From Nematostella vectensis (lineage: Eukaryota > Cnidaria > Anthozoa > Actiniaria > Edwardsiidae), in assembly GCF_932526225.1 (NCBI RefSeq), contig NC_064045.1:9172022-9236021 (forward strand): 64,000 nt of DNA, read 5' to 3'. Position 1 is the first letter of the stretch; each line of letters starts with the position of its first letter. Position numbers and translations under genes: made by a program. Below the pieces are notes generated by a model that was given only the letters and a program-made list of their open reading frames with translations, searched no databases and had not been told where the DNA came from. Positions 1 to 12,226 of this stretch are shown here, one piece after another.

Positions 1-2
1 AA

Positions 3-3000
3 CCTGTTAAGATTCGAGAGAGTGACCTATGCGAACAAGTGTACAGAAAGAGTCGAAAACCAAATAAGGAACAAATTCAGGATCTGTCTTCTCGGTTGGG
101 ATGGTCCACACAGGAGGTGGAGAAATGGTTCAGACGACGCCCTGCTAAGTACAATTTGTCCCCTATGAGGAAGGCCACAGAGAGCAGGTACAGTAAAAGA
201 AAGCTTTGACACTCAATAATGTTTGTTGCAAGGTTAAGATTGTATGGATTGATACTTTAATTTGAGTACGCTATCATTTTGTTTTTCAGTTGGAGGTTTT
301 TCTTCTACCTCACAGCAACAATCTATGGATTCATTGTGATAGTGTACAAGGCAAGCAATGTCTTTCTCATGTTGTATCTGATAACCCAGCAAAAAATTTA
401 AGATTCAAAAGTTGTATTTTGATTCTAAAGAAATCTTTTTCCACTTTCAGGAAAACTGGCTCTGGAACCTGGATGAATGTTTCAAAGACTTCAATTCCCA
501 TGTACGCTTCAGTTCAGGGAATGTAAAATTGACATTTATGTTAAACATGAATTCATTGGATAATAAAGTAGCAAATTAGTAAATAAAATAGTAAATAAAT
601 TGATAATTTAGTCATCCATGAAAAGCATTTTTTAGAAAACATTTTTTGTGGTGTTAAAATTTCTTGTTTGTTAGAAATATTTCATTGCAACCTGATTTCT
701 TATTTTTTGTTGTTTTTTTTTTCTTTTATTTATGTTTCTCTCACCACACATCACCCCACTTCATGCCTGGTTTCACATCACTGAACTTAAAACACTGCCT
801 GGATAAATTTTCTGTCTGTAATCTTGTTTATTTATAAGCACCCCTCAACCCACATCACCCCACTTTATGCCTGGTTCCACAGCAATGAACTTAAAACACT
901 GCCTGGGCACATTTCTGTGCTCCTCTTACCCTGCATGTGTTTCACAGCACTGATATCAAAATTCTTCTTAAAGATAATTTTCTGTGCAGTAATTTTTGTT
1001 TATTTAGGTTTCTCTCACCCCAGAACACCCCACTTCATGCCTGGTTTAACAGCACTTAAAATGCTGCTTAAATCTTTTTCTGTGCAGTAAATTTTGTGCA
1101 CCATTTTCTTTCTAGCCTTTTATTGCAATCTATTATTGTGTATTACTGTACTTTACTTGAATGTATCTTTATTGTGGATAGAAATGAGTCACAAAACTAG
1201 CCATCAAATATCTTTGTGGTATTGCCATATCAGTGCATCATGAGTAATTAGTGTACTGGATGTGCATTGTTTGGATTATCTTAACAAAACAGAAAACAAT
1301 AGCCTTGATCTACTTAACAACTCTGTAGATAATTTTTTTATCAAGCTTAAATCTATTAACAGATTCTAAATATACATGTTTTTATGTTCTTTTTGTACAA
1401 TTTCTTTGAACAAAGGTTTTATGTACTTAAATATTTATATTTTTTCTGCAGGTTATATCAATGGAGCTGTATTTTTACTATGTAGCAGAACTGGGAATGT
1501 ATATATCATTATCATTCTCCCAATTCACAGATGTAAAGAGAAAGGTACTTGGATATGACTCTCTTGTTTTTAAAATAGGGTATACTGGGGCAGAATTTAA
1601 AATTCTTTACAGGCGCTTACCTATGTGCTTACTAATTGACAACTTAAGTTTGCCCATACAAACTCTGTTAGATCTTCTACCTGGTTTGCCTGTAATTAGA
1701 CACAGAATAGCCTGTTTAATTCTTATTTTTTTAGTTTGTTCAAAGACCTGATTGTGTACATAAAAAAGGAAATAGGGGATCTAATATATTTGCATTCATT
1801 ACTCTGTGCACAAAACCTTTTTGTAAAATGTCTGTCCTGTCTTGAAAATCTATATACAACCAACCTATAATTGTCAGACATCGAAGAACCTCTTTCAAAG
1901 GCTTTTGAGTCTGAATAGAACCCCATGTGCTTGTAAATTCAGAGCAATTCAGTATATATAGTTGTGATTCTTGGTACTGTTATCTCTTAATTTTTTTTTT
2001 TTAACTCAGGATTTCTGGCAGCATATGGTTCATCATGCGTCAACCATAGCACTCCTCCTCTACTCCTACATAGCCGGCTACCACAGAATAGGGGCGGTCA
2101 TTGTATTCGTCCATGACATCTCTGACATATTTCTTGAGGTGCGCTTGTGCTAATTATTATATAATGGTGATCAATTTTTCCTTTGTTATTGTTTCAAATT
2201 GAAAATACAATGGTTAATTTGCGAGAAAACTTAAAAATAACCTGATACTTTATTAATTATATTTGATTAGAAGTTTCCATGTTATGTGTTTGGATTAGCT
2301 GGTTAGAAATGGATTCTTTGTCTGATTCAGCATTGCACAGGGGCATAAAATGGCGATGTGATTGGCCTTCTTTAGAGAGTTCGAATGTGCTCTCTGATGG
2401 GCTAATAATATTCTTCACTAAAAACAAAAAACCCATGTTACCAATTAGGTGACTCGTTTGGCGTGGGCAGAATAATTTTATGTGAGGTTATATGCATAAA
2501 TCCCAAGTACCTGAATATATTGTATAGCATATATATGTAATAATGTATGGCATAAAATAATGTATAATTTAAATTGAAATTCATACAAAGCTACGCTGGG
2601 TACCAGAGGCTAAAGCTCAAAGCTTCACTCGCAGTATTATTCTAACAAACCAACTTTCTAATTTTGATGTCCTTCCTCTCAAAAAATTGAACCACAACCT
2701 CATTCTGTTCTTTCTTCAAATAATGTATATAAGGAAATTGAAATTTGAAGGTTAATGAAAGACAATTATCCAAATGGATTCCCTTTAGTTCAATAATCCT
2801 GGCCGCCATATTTGTTGTGAAAAAATTTGGTTTTCTGAATCAGGTGTTATCTATTGTCAAATCACAAAGCCCTATCATAGGATTAAAACCAACTAACCAG
2901 GCTCCATAATACAAATCCTGTACTAATGGGAGCTGAAAAACCTAGGCAGTGAGGCCAGAGGCTCCTCATAGCCAAGGCTGGCATGTCAGCAAACAAGTTA

Positions 3001-6000
3001 GGTCAACCCTCTGGTACACAGGGTATACTAAAGCTCAATTGATACTAAATAGGCCATTCCAGCTATAAGTTTGTGCGCGCATAAACCATAGAAACCTACC
3101 TCAACTACCAGAATGCAGCACATGATTTTTTAAGCTTTCATCAAACGAAGCTGCATGTCAGTAGTTGAGGTAGGGGATGTGTCATTATTTAGCGGAGGGA
3201 GGGCTCACAAAAAAGGACCCTCCCCAAGCCATAGGGTAAAAAAATGGGAACCCCCCCCCTCCCTCATACAAAAAAAAATCACAGATATGTTTCTGTAATA
3301 AATGTTCATGTGAACATGAAATTCATGGAAAAATACGTTTGTTTGTCAAATGAATGACAACCAAATGAGTGATCTTTTATGTTTACTGAAAACAAAAACA
3401 AAATTTGGCTGTTTTGAGTGAGGTTATGTTTTTATGCTGTATTCCTTTAGCAAATAAAAGTTGTCTTTGTTTTCAGGGGTGCATAGCCAGGATTTTCGCT
3501 TTCCCTTAGTCCATTGCAGAAATCCCTTGGGGCTCATTTCAGGGACTGCTCAGGATTGTTTTGTGTCCAGGATCAGTTTTGGGTTTTCCTCATTCTTGAT
3601 CTTGTCTAAGCACATTCAAGACTCCTCATTCGTGATCTTTCCAGCAAATGTTTAGTATTTAAGTAAGAAAACGTCCAGCATTATCTCCCTTATTTATTCG
3701 TCCAGTGTTATCTCCCTTATTCATCTTTCTTTTTTCATCGGGTGCCCATGTCATGGCTACATTTCAAAGACATTCTCGATCTTGTCTAAACACATTTAGG
3801 ACTCCTTATTTCTGATATTTCCAGCAAATGTTTAAGCACATTGTCTAAGCACATTGAGGACTCCTTATTTCTGATCTTTCCAGCAAATGTTTAAGCACAT
3901 TGTCTAAGCACATTGAGGACTCCTTATTTCTGATCTTTCCAGCAAATGTTTAAGCACATTGTCTAAGCACATTGAGGACTCCTTATTTCAGATCTTTCCA
4001 GCAAATGTTTAAGCACATTGTCTAAGCACATTGAGGACTCCTTATTTCTGATCTTTCCAGCAAATGTTTAAGCACATTGTCTAAGCACATTGAGGACTCC
4101 TTATTTCTGATCTTTCCAGCAAATGTTTAAGCACATTGTCTAAGCACATTAAGGACTCCTTATTTCTGATCTTTCCAGCAAATGTTAAGTATTTAAGTTG
4201 GAAAATGTCCAGCATTACAGTATCTCCCTTATTCATCTTCCAGGGCTTACAACCGTATAACAAAAATGATTCTGCTTGTGATCTTTTTCGAGCTCCATAT
4301 TTAGATTCTTCTCAGTCTAGTGTATGCACCCTTGCTTGAAACAGCCTATTCTTGAGGTCTTTTACTCAAAGCTACATATAAGACAACTAATATAACGGCT
4401 ATATGACGAAGTGGAAAGGCTGGTAGAACTTCTGGTTGTGCTCAACCATATTAAATTGTCACATACATTGTGAAACAGGTCTGAACAGAACTTTTTATTC
4501 ATTTTACACTTCATTCCCTTTGCACTTGTTACCATCATTTGTACAAATAACAGCCCCTCCAAGTACGGCAAATCTTGATCACCCTTCAAAATTCTCTTCT
4601 AGTAGTTGATCTTCTCCTCCTCTATGTTCAAGGACCGACACCTTTAGCTTCTTGAGTTTGACCTCTCTATTTGAGTGTACCCAGTCATAGTTGTCATACT
4701 TTTTCAGCTTCCTCCCTTGGCTCCATCCTCTTTCTTTTCTCGAACACATGCAGGCTCATACCCAGGATTGGCTTAAGGGGGGCTGCGCAGTCATGGGTAT
4801 CATATGGAAAAAGCATAGTATTTGAAGATTCCTTAATAAGAAATGACCCACTTTTGGCCGCAAAAAGGGGTTGCGTGGGCTTTTAGATGATGGCGATAAA
4901 GAAAAAAGTTACTTTTAACCCTCAGCCATGTAAGTGACTAATTAGAGTCACAGGAGGAAATTGGACAATATTGTGATAAAATCTACTCCATGCCCCTTCT
5001 ACAGCATTTATCTGAAGATGAGTTTTAAAATATCAGTAATTATACATGTTTTTTGAACAACGGCCAGTTAATGGTTGACTCAACTATGCAGATTAATAGG
5101 TTCCATGTTGAGGTTTATATTTGTTGAAAAATAAAATAGGACCCTCCCCTAAGAGATGTGAAAAAAATTTAGGACCATCCTTTGGACATGCAAAAAAAAT
5201 TAGGACCCCCCAAAAAATCAGTCCCTCCCCCCCTGCTAAATAATGGTGCATCCCTAGGTTCCCATGGTGAGTGTGTATGCATGCCTATATGTAGCTGAAA
5301 TGGCCTATGGGTAAAAAATAATTACAGATACTGTGTTACCGTTGAGCATAATTTATAATACTGTACACAATTTACAATACAATAGAGAAAGGAAAAATGT
5401 CATGAAGGTGAAGCTAAAATTCTAATATGCATTTCCTTCCTTTTTTTCATTCCAGGGAGCCAAAGTGTTTCATTATGCCAAACTCCAAAAGATCTGTGAT
5501 GTCCTATTTGGGCTTCTCACACTGACATTCTTTGGAAGTCGATTGATGATTTTACCCTTCTGGTATGCCTTTGATATTAACATCAGTACCGCATGATCAG
5601 CGGCGTAGCCAGACTTTTTTACAGGAGGGGCCCAAGAGGCTTTTTCAAGGCATTTTCTCTTGTATTTTTGATAATGTCTCATACACTTACCATATTTTTG
5701 GCTGCTAGAAGGGGGGGGGGCGTGGGCCACCCCCTGGCTACGCCCCCTGATTGATGCACCATTCACTGTTTTTAAACATGAAAGACTGGGAATTATTGAA
5801 ACCAGCAATTGTAAATTCAGCTAAATTCGGCTCTCATTAGGGCTTATTAGGAAATGTTTAATATTGTTGAATATTGTGAATTCATTGGACCGCAAAGCAA
5901 CGAGAGCCGGCAATAAAATCCCCTTTTTTGAATCTTAACCCACTTCACACCTGGCTGAACTCACACCTCAAATTTGGCGTGAGCTATCAAAATCTAGACA

Positions 6001-8042
6001 TTGACAATTGACCAAAAGTAACAAGAGTTTGACAGTTGATCATAATAACCCAAGCTTACACCAAAATGCTTGAATTCAGCTATGTCGACGGCGAATCAGG
6101 AGACTTCTAATGATCCAGCAGAATTTATTTAGCAACCTTAAGTATGAAACATAAAAAGGGTATAGTTTAAAAATTTCCTTGCTCATTCCCGCTGTGTGGT
6201 CACGGCATGATTCTCATGAAACAATTCAATCCGAGTGTGTAATTCGTGCCCTAGGAAAATGCACAACATTGCAGGACTTATGGCTTTGCATTCAGGGTTG
6301 CATTCGGGGCTTTTAATTCGTGTTAATATTGCATAAGGGTGTGTTTGTTGGTGCTTTACATCACGCTCAAGTTTTGGTCTGACTGTTTGCGACAGGATTT
6401 GGCATGTTCAGACGCTTGAAAGACATATATGTCAAATTCAGTCATTCACAGCCCTGCGTTTGTGGGCAAAAGCAGAGGATTCAAGAATGGGTTAGAAATG
6501 GGTTAGCATTTGATGCATTAACAAAAAAAAATAAAACCTGAGTAATACATTTTTGTTATCTGCTCACAGGGTTCTACCAGCTTGTTTTACGACTGCCACA
6601 AAGTATGTTGGTGACTTCCTTGTGTACCGTATTATGCTGGGACTTCTGCTAGTTCTCCAGGTATGTTGTACAGACGGCAGAACATAAATTGTTTGAGTTT
6701 AGAGCAATTCAAGCAAGCAGTGATCAAAAAAGGTATTGTTACTATAAAAAGTAAGCAGCCTTTTCATTTGTACTTTGTGTAACTTGAACGATACAGCACA
6801 GGTCCAGAGTAAAATAACCTCCACTTGCGAGTACTCCAAACTGGTGCATATTCTACTCTAGAGTAGCTTGAGAGTATCGACTCGCCAAATATTCCTAAAT
6901 TTGAGCGTGTTTGCAAATGATTTATTTCATTGTTATCTAATCCGTTAGTCAGTTATATGAAATGATTAGAACTGCATGGTTTTTTAAGTAAATTCGAAAA
7001 CATCGAACAACATTTTTTGTATATTGCGAACTTTAGCAAAATGACTTGAACTTATAAATGAACACTCCCGGGTTTTCGTTTTGTATGAATACAGGTAGTA
7101 AGCTACAGTAAGCTACAGTCTACACAGCAGTTTAGCCAGAATTTTTAACAGGAGGGGTTCAAGGCATTTTCTCCCGTATTTTAGATAATGTATAATACAT
7201 TTACTGGGGGGGAGGGGCTTGGCTATGCCCCTGCAGCGTGACCATGGCCAGGTCCCATGTAAGGTGAAGCAAAGAATAGCCCATTCTTGCACAACTTTAG
7301 CCCTCAAGTTTTAAATGTATGTGTCATTACTGTTGCAGACACTCCATATTTACTGGGCCAAATGTATCCTGACAATTGCCATTGGAGCGGTCACAGGAAA
7401 GGTGTGTTCTGTATTATACTGCCCAGAAGGGGCATTGCTAGGATGTATGTTTTGCACCCCTCTTTACCACCAAAAACTACTATTTCCCTATTCTTGGATG
7501 CACCGACAAGTTGTTGTGGGGAGTTTGATGTCACTCCATTGTTGGATCATTGGTTCAATTATCTTTTAATTGTTTGTGGTCTTGCAACACAGCAATCCTT
7601 GGATTATCTATACCCTTTTTTTGGTTAAAAGCAGGTATTCGTACCATTGCACCTGGGTTGGGTGTTAGTAGAGAGACGATCTAAAGGGGAGAAAAAGGTC
7701 AGACATATGTACTGGTATGGAAATGACAAGAATATGGATAGCAAAAAACAATTATATACAGAACGAAGGGGTGGAGGGGTGGGATATTTTGTAGAATATA
7801 TCCTCAGGTGTGAAAACTTCTGGCAGTGTGTTAGCTTCCCACATTTTTTACACCACTCATAATATACAACAAGAGAAACTTATTTGTCAGTTGTACAATC
7901 TATACAACTTTATGACTTTTAATTGTTACAGGGCGTTGAGGATGTTCGCAGTGATGAGGAGTATTTCACAGAAGACGAAAATCATAAAAAGCCAGCTGTG
8001 AAGGAGGAGGTGCCTGCTAATGAAGTAAAGAAAATCCAGTGA
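3..8042 (+). CDS. Ceramide synthase (CerS/LASS family), 3' part, 9 exons visible
   Basis: Membrane enzyme of the ER that N-acylates sphingoid bases with acyl-CoA. Exons read from splice sites: 3-187, 290-350, 451-501, 1452-1544, 2010-2138, 5456-5562, 6570-6660, 7339-7401, 7932-8042. The first exon encodes the homeobox-like segment (motif VEKWFRRRPAKYN) that precedes the TLC domain in most animal CerS. Exons 2-8 encode hydrophobic TLC segments: FYYVAELGMYISLSFSQ, the paired histidines of WQHMVHHASTIALL, and the Lag1 motif with conserved acids HDISDIFLE. The last exon gives the usual acidic tail (VRSDEEYFTEDE) and a TGA stop. The 5' end lies before the window. The intron after 350 appears to start with GC (AAG|GCAAGC). 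The 502-1451 and 2139-5455 introns hold repeats described separately. The family call is strong; I cannot say which CerS paralogue it is. Confidence 0.9.
3760..4195. repeat. 59-bp tandem repeat in a ceramide synthase intron
   Basis: About seven head-to-tail copies of a 59-bp unit containing CAGCAAATGTTTAAGCACAT and GAGGACTCCTTATTTCTGAT. The spacing of CAGCAAATGT is exactly 59 (3822, 3881 and so on). A diverged related segment occurs at about 3600-3660. It lies in the intron between the exons at 2010 and 5456. Confidence 0.9.
4755..4880. repeat. Dispersed repeat family B, copy 1 (CCCAGGATT ends)
   Basis: This segment starts with ACCCAGGATTGGCTTAAGG and carries GAAGATTCCTTAATAAGAAATGACCC. It recurs at 27018-27130 and, in reverse orientation, at 59700-59812. 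The three copies differ by substitutions and by the length of a G/C run. It is probably a short non-autonomous DNA transposon. I could not fix a target duplication. Confidence 0.6.
5598..5749. mobile_element. hAT-like MITE, CAGGGGCGTAGCCAG family, copy 1
   Basis: The left end CAGCGGCGTAGCCAG and the right end CTGGCTACGCCCCCTG are inverted repeats around about 150 bp. Relatives lie at 7125-7233 and 10567-10722 and share the internal AAGGCATTTTCTC and TTAGATAATGTATAATAC type segments. Ends beginning CAGGGGCG are common in hAT MITEs (family knowledge). A clean 8-bp duplication is not visible, so the superfamily is an inference. Confidence 0.55.
7125..7233. mobile_element. hAT-like MITE, same family, copy 2
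   Basis: Ends CAGCAGTTTAGCCAG and CTTGGCTATGCCCCTG match the copy at 5598. It is shorter by an internal deletion. It lies in the intron before the ceramide synthase exon at 7339. Confidence 0.5.
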
Positions 8043-8109
8043 AATCTAACACTGCTCCAAGAAACAAACTCTATGAGGTTTCACTATATATGCACCTGTT
8101 TCAAAAGGT

Positions 8110-8440
8110 TGCCGTCCGCACTAACATGGATTAGTTTCTATCCGTTGCCGTCCGCACTAACATGGATTAGTTTATATCCATATACTTTTTGATACGTTTA
8201 GGCCTTCTGTCCAGATCCATCGAATCCAGATACTTTTGAAAACGCTGCGAAAGTGAATCAAAATGTATCCGTGTACTTTGATCTGTAGTGTGGAGGATTG
8301 AATCCGTATCAAAATGAAAACAATGGCCGCATATCGCAGGCACATGCTGCTTTGAGCATGCCCATACCATAAAGATGACGCCACCCTGTACCTTTCAGCG
8401 TTTTCAAACGTTTGAATCCGTGTTAGTGTGGACGGCTGGA
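8110..8440. mobile_element. MITE with CCGTCCGCACTAAC inverted ends
   Basis: The left end GCCGTCCGCACTAACATGGAT appears twice (about 8110 and 8148), as if the end was duplicated. The right end ATCCGTGTTAGTGTGGACGGC is its inverse. The interior has no convincing ORF. The superfamily is unknown. Confidence 0.6.
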
Positions 8441-8580
8441 TCCAGGCCAACACAATACGAAAACAATAGTGTTAGTGTGCCCTTAGTGCCCACTAATGAA
8501 GTAAAGACAATCCATTGAAATCTAACACTGATCCAAGAAACAAACTCTAGGAGGTTTTACTATATACACCTATTTCAATA

Positions 8581-8795
8581 AAGGTTGTCAGTGCAAATGG
8601 CGATTGGCAAATGGCAGTCCTGAAGTAATCATGCGTCTCGAAGAATATGGATAAATCAAAACAATTATCCATTAAAGGTAACCAATGCTTGGCTCTGACA
8701 TTGCTGGACTTTATTTAACACCTTCAAGTTTACGAATAATTAGTACCCATAAGCCATTTACCATTTGCCTTTCGCCATTTGCACTGACAACCTTG
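8581..8795. mobile_element. Foldback MITE nested in the repeat cluster
   Basis: TTGTCAGTGCAAATGGCG at the left matches CGCCATTTGCACTGACAA at the right. With the adjoining TATACACCTATTTCA / TGAAATAGGTGTATA the inverted repeat grows to about 40 bp. This suggests one element carrying a second family's end sequence. Confidence 0.65.
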
Positions 8796-8929
8796 TGTGA
8801 AATAGGTGTATACACCTGTTTCAAAAGATTGCACTCTTAGTGTCCACTAATGAAGTAAAGAAAATCCAGTGAAATCTAACACTGCACCAAAAACCGAACT
8901 CTATGAGGTTTCACTATAAATACACCTGT

Positions 8930-9305
8930 TTCAAAAGATTGCACTCTTCGGTAAAATTTTGATGTTTAGTTTTTCACAATTGAAAAGTATGAGATAAAAC
9001 ACCTGCTTTTGTTGGATTTATCATCCAGTGGCTAGCTTTGCCTCAGTAAAATTTTGATTCTGGCTACAGGCCTGCTCTTAGTATCCATGTGTCGTAACCT
9101 GCAGTGCTTCATGGGTATCATAGAGAAACATGTGAGCATAAATAAAAAATAATTCAGGGTTTGAAAAGCTGTACAATCCTTTTTTTATGTTCCTCTTAAA
9201 GTTGACATGGCTTTCACAGACCAGGATTTGTCCTTTTATACCCCACCCATGAACCAATGCAGGTTACATGGATTCTCGAGTGCAACCTTATTTGAAATAG
9301 GTGTA
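8930..9305. mobile_element. MITE, TACACCTRTTTCAA...GTTGCACTC family, copy 1
   Basis: The left end TACACCTGTTTCAAAAGATT runs into GCACTC. The right end GAGTGCAACCTTATTTGAAA is its inverse and is followed by TAGGTGTATA. The interior has paired GTAACC and CATGGGTA motifs and a second insert (8945-9080) that recurs at 58770-58915. A sister copy lies at 30235-30488. Confidence 0.6.
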
Positions 9306-10566
9306 TATAGTACAACAGCATCCTCAGTCAGGCTTTTAGCCTTGATTTTTTTCAAGGGAGTTAGTTTGGCTGTTTAGTTGGCCATTTTCTCTTAGGCACT
9401 CCCTTTTAAAACACAGTTGTTACTTCATATTATATTATATTCTTTCAATTGAGTGAACCTTCAAGTCAACACAAAAAAAGCACCCATTTTAGGTACCACC
9501 CCTCCATATTATTGATGCCATGGGTCTAAAGGATGTATTGACTGTTAAAGGGCCTCTGTCAGCAATACCTTTGTTATTGTTTTTATTTGATATTGGAAGG
9601 CACAAAATATGTCAAAATGTTGAAATAACCATCTGAAAACAAAGTTTTATACTTCATTTACAAAATTCCATGGAAAATATCGCATTGGCTTTCCGAAATC
9701 AGCCAATGGAAATGGATGCTTTTTCAGTCTTGATACTTTGCTAGGATGACAAAATGGCGGCTGGCAGAGGCTGAAGTTGAACCAGGGGGCACTTTGGTAT
9801 TAGCATGATATGAAGGGGGTTCCAACATTTTTTTTTAAATTTTGGGTAAGAAAACATTAGTTTTTTTGAGTTCAATTTTAATACCACCTTTCTGTATAAG
9901 GTGAAGTAGAATAATGTTCAATTAAAAACCAAATTGTGTTTATAGTTGAGTACCCCCAGGGTTGATATTGATTATCATTTCCATGAACATGACTTAAAAT
10001 TTAAAAACAGTTGGAGAACCTTTTCAGCCTTAAAATGATTTAAGATTAACAGTGGCTGAGCCTCAAATACAAATTAGATTATTATTAGAAAGGGTAAATT
10101 GTGCAAACATTTCTACTGTTCTATTAAAACGTTTTCCTTTGAATAAATTTCGTTAAAACTCCATAGTATTCATAAGGGTTGAATACAACCCCTTCATCCT
10201 ACCTCTCCCCCCTCCCATTACCAAGCTTAGAATGACACTGTCACCCTGGAACTCCTCACTTTGTTTTTGTCACTCGCGCCAAGCTAGCGCGGCCAAAAAC
10301 AAATGGCGACATAGCGAATGCGAAAAAACTTCGGATTAACGCCTGCAAGCAGGCTAAAGGCCTTAAAAGTTTATTTTGTGTGTTGTCCTTTACTGGTTGT
10401 CCTGCTGTAAAAACAATTGCATTTAATAAAACCTTCTGTGTTCCCCCCTGCCCCACCCAATCTGTGTTTAAACTATCAAGATGCCAGAATCACAACCATG
10501 ACTGATGTTCCTTCATCCATACACACAGCTAGCCCTAGCCCTGTATTTGTGCCTATTGGTCTTATG

Positions 10567-10722
10567 TAGGGACATAGCCAAGGAGGGGGCAGGAGGCCTG
10601 GGCCCCACTTCTAGCAGCCAGAAATACAGTAAATGTATGAGACATTATCTAAAACACAGGAGAAAGTGCCTTGAAAGGGCTTTTTTGGTCCCACCCTATT
10701 AAAAATCCTGGCTACGTAACTG
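10567..10722. mobile_element. hAT-like MITE, GGCGTAGCCAG family, copy 3
   Basis: It shares the AATGTATGAGACATTATCTA region and the ending CTGGCTACGTAACTG with the copies at 5598 and 7125, in inverted orientation. Terminal bases have decayed. Confidence 0.5.
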
Positions 10723-11227
10723 CTATGGTAAACATTTTAGGAAACACAAAATAGTGAAAAATAAAAATAATTTCCTGAAAAGAAAAAAGGTATTTTAGTA
10801 TTGTTTTATGTTCACGTTTTGCGTGTTTTTTGCCATATTGAAGCGCCTTTGTCTTTTTGTTTAAGATCAATAGGGCTATCTGTGCCATACATTTTAATCC
10901 AATTACATAAATTTGTAATAACTTGGGCCTTTGCGCCTGCCGATTCGCGTCTCCCAGTTTCCATAACGCCAAAATCCAAGAATACAACAATAAAAGAGAG
11001 ATATCTCAAAGTGTTTTTTTTTCATATATTTTTTGTAGGCCATAAAACGATGTGAAATAGGTTTCCTGTGTTTAAATCTCCCGTCGTGCCCAGCGACGAA
11101 TTACCCACAATGCATTGAGGTAAACATTGCGTCACTGTTTACAACGTGCGGAAAAAATAATAACATCAAAGTATTGTGTACCGGTGTTTATAATGGCTTT
11201 TAGAGGATAAAATATTGCTTATCAAAA

Positions 11228-12226
11228 ATGTTTGCTATCACTAAGCGTCTAGATCAGGTCCAACAAGCGACAAATCCCCGGGAACACAAGGAAAAGAATC
11301 ACGTTGAAGCCGGACGGAGCGCAGAGTACAGTTTCGTGTCGAGTTTGCGGCGAAGAAGTGGTCTTGATGGCGCTTCAATATTTTGTGGTCTACGTGTCCC
11401 TGATGAATACCAGTCTAGAAAAAGAGAAATCGACGTAGTCGTGCTAACTACGGGGGGAATTATCTGCATTGAAGTAAAAAACTGGGGAGGTTGTATTAAA
11501 CCGAGCGATGACAACCACTCTTGGCTCCAAACAAAAAACAAAAGACTCTCACAAAACGCTTACGTCTCGAACTTTGTAGAGCACGAAAATGGTATTTCTA
11601 CAATCAAACTAAAGGGAAAACTACTGAGAGACCATTTGATGAGGAATGGGGTGTCCATTCGTGAGAAACTGTTCAAAACCTTTGTCGTTTTCGTAAATCA
11701 AAATTGCGAAGTCGATGCGAAAATCGCGAACGACCCGTGTGTTGTTGTCAGCGAAAAATGCGACGCTTTTATCGGAAGTTTTCAAAAGGGCTACTTGGAA
11801 TGGCTCCAAGAATCTGTTACGCCATCTCTTCTGTCTGGTCTAATGTCTAGCTCTCAACTTAGTTGCTCTAGGGCTGTACTAAGCTCTATCGGAACATGGG
11901 ACATCATCGAACTCAACGGAGGAAAAAGACTGTACGGCGACTACAAAGATTGTCCCGGGATTGCGCTAGATCGCGCTAAGACAGAAGCCCTTGAAATAAC
12001 TCATTTGCGCAGCTATGCCTTAGGACTAGCGTTTGCCGCTATGGGCTATACCCCTTCCGTGACTGTATCTGCACTGGAGAGAGGTGGGTCTGGCTGGGTT
12101 TGGAACTCTTACGGCGCTGTGGTTAAGATACCTTACAACACAGAGATTGTTTTCCGAATCTGCGGCGACGAAATTGATTCGAAAATCCCGGTCAATGATG
12201 TGCTACGGGTGACTATTAGTATTTAG
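11228..12226 (+). CDS. NERD (nuclease-related) domain protein, single exon
   Basis: An open reading frame of 332 residues on one uninterrupted exon, with ATG at 11228 after AAAA. Residues about 25-130 match the NERD pattern: an upstream glutamate in GRSAEYSFVSSL, then REIDVVVLTTGGIICIEVKNW, where E-I-D and E-V-K are the putative metal-binding residues of this endonuclease-like fold. NERD domains are widespread in bacteria and rare in animals. The C-terminal ~90 residues (about 255-332) form a second, unrecognised beta-rich region with TPSVTVSALERGGSGW. No signal peptide or membrane segment is seen. Neighbours on both sides have introns, so lack of introns suggests retrotransposed or transferred origin; that is an inference. 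The substrate is unknown. Confidence 0.85.
   Translation: MFAITKRLDQVQQATNPREHKEKNHVEAGRSAEYSFVSSLRRRSGLDGASIFCGLRVPDEYQSRKREIDVVVLTTGGIICIEVKNWGGCIKPSDDNHSWLQTKNKRLSQNAYVSNFVEHENGISTIKLKGKLLRDHLMRNGVSIREKLFKTFVVFVNQNCEVDAKIANDPCVVVSEKCDAFIGSFQKGYLEWLQESVTPSLLSGLMSSSQLSCSRAVLSSIGTWDIIELNGGKRLYGDYKDCPGIALDRAKTEALEITHLRSYALGLAFAAMGYTPSVTVSALERGGSGWVWNSYGAVVKIPYNTEIVFRICGDEIDSKIPVNDVLRVTISI

Larger units (their letters stand above)
8015..8945 (+). repeat. Three partial copies of the ceramide synthase 3' end
   Basis: The segment from AATGAAGTAAAG through the stop region (AATCCAGTGAAATCTAACACTG) to ATGAGGTTTCACTATA occurs at about 8015-8095 (the real exon end), 8488-8575 and 8838-8930. The second and third copies contain substitutions. 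Each copy is followed by a TACACCTRTTTCAA motif. This suggests duplication, possibly when neighbouring foldback elements moved. Confidence 0.8.
8043..11227. other. Intergenic, ceramide synthase to NERD gene, rich in nested MITEs
   Basis: I see no supported gene. The segment holds repeats of the ceramide synthase 3' end, a CCGTCCGCACTAAC inverted-repeat element (8110-8440), a 213-bp foldback (8581-8795), a TACACCTGTTTCAA-ended element (about 8930-9300), and a hAT-like MITE (10567-10722). The rest is AT-rich. The last 150 bp before the NERD gene contain CCCACAATGCATTGAGG, which resembles a ZNF143-type promoter element; this is a weak suggestion. Confidence 0.6.

Noticed and set aside
3800-4190. 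CRISPR-like regular repeats
   Set aside because: The 59-bp units are directly adjacent with no unique spacers and the setting is an animal intron; it is a tandem repeat.
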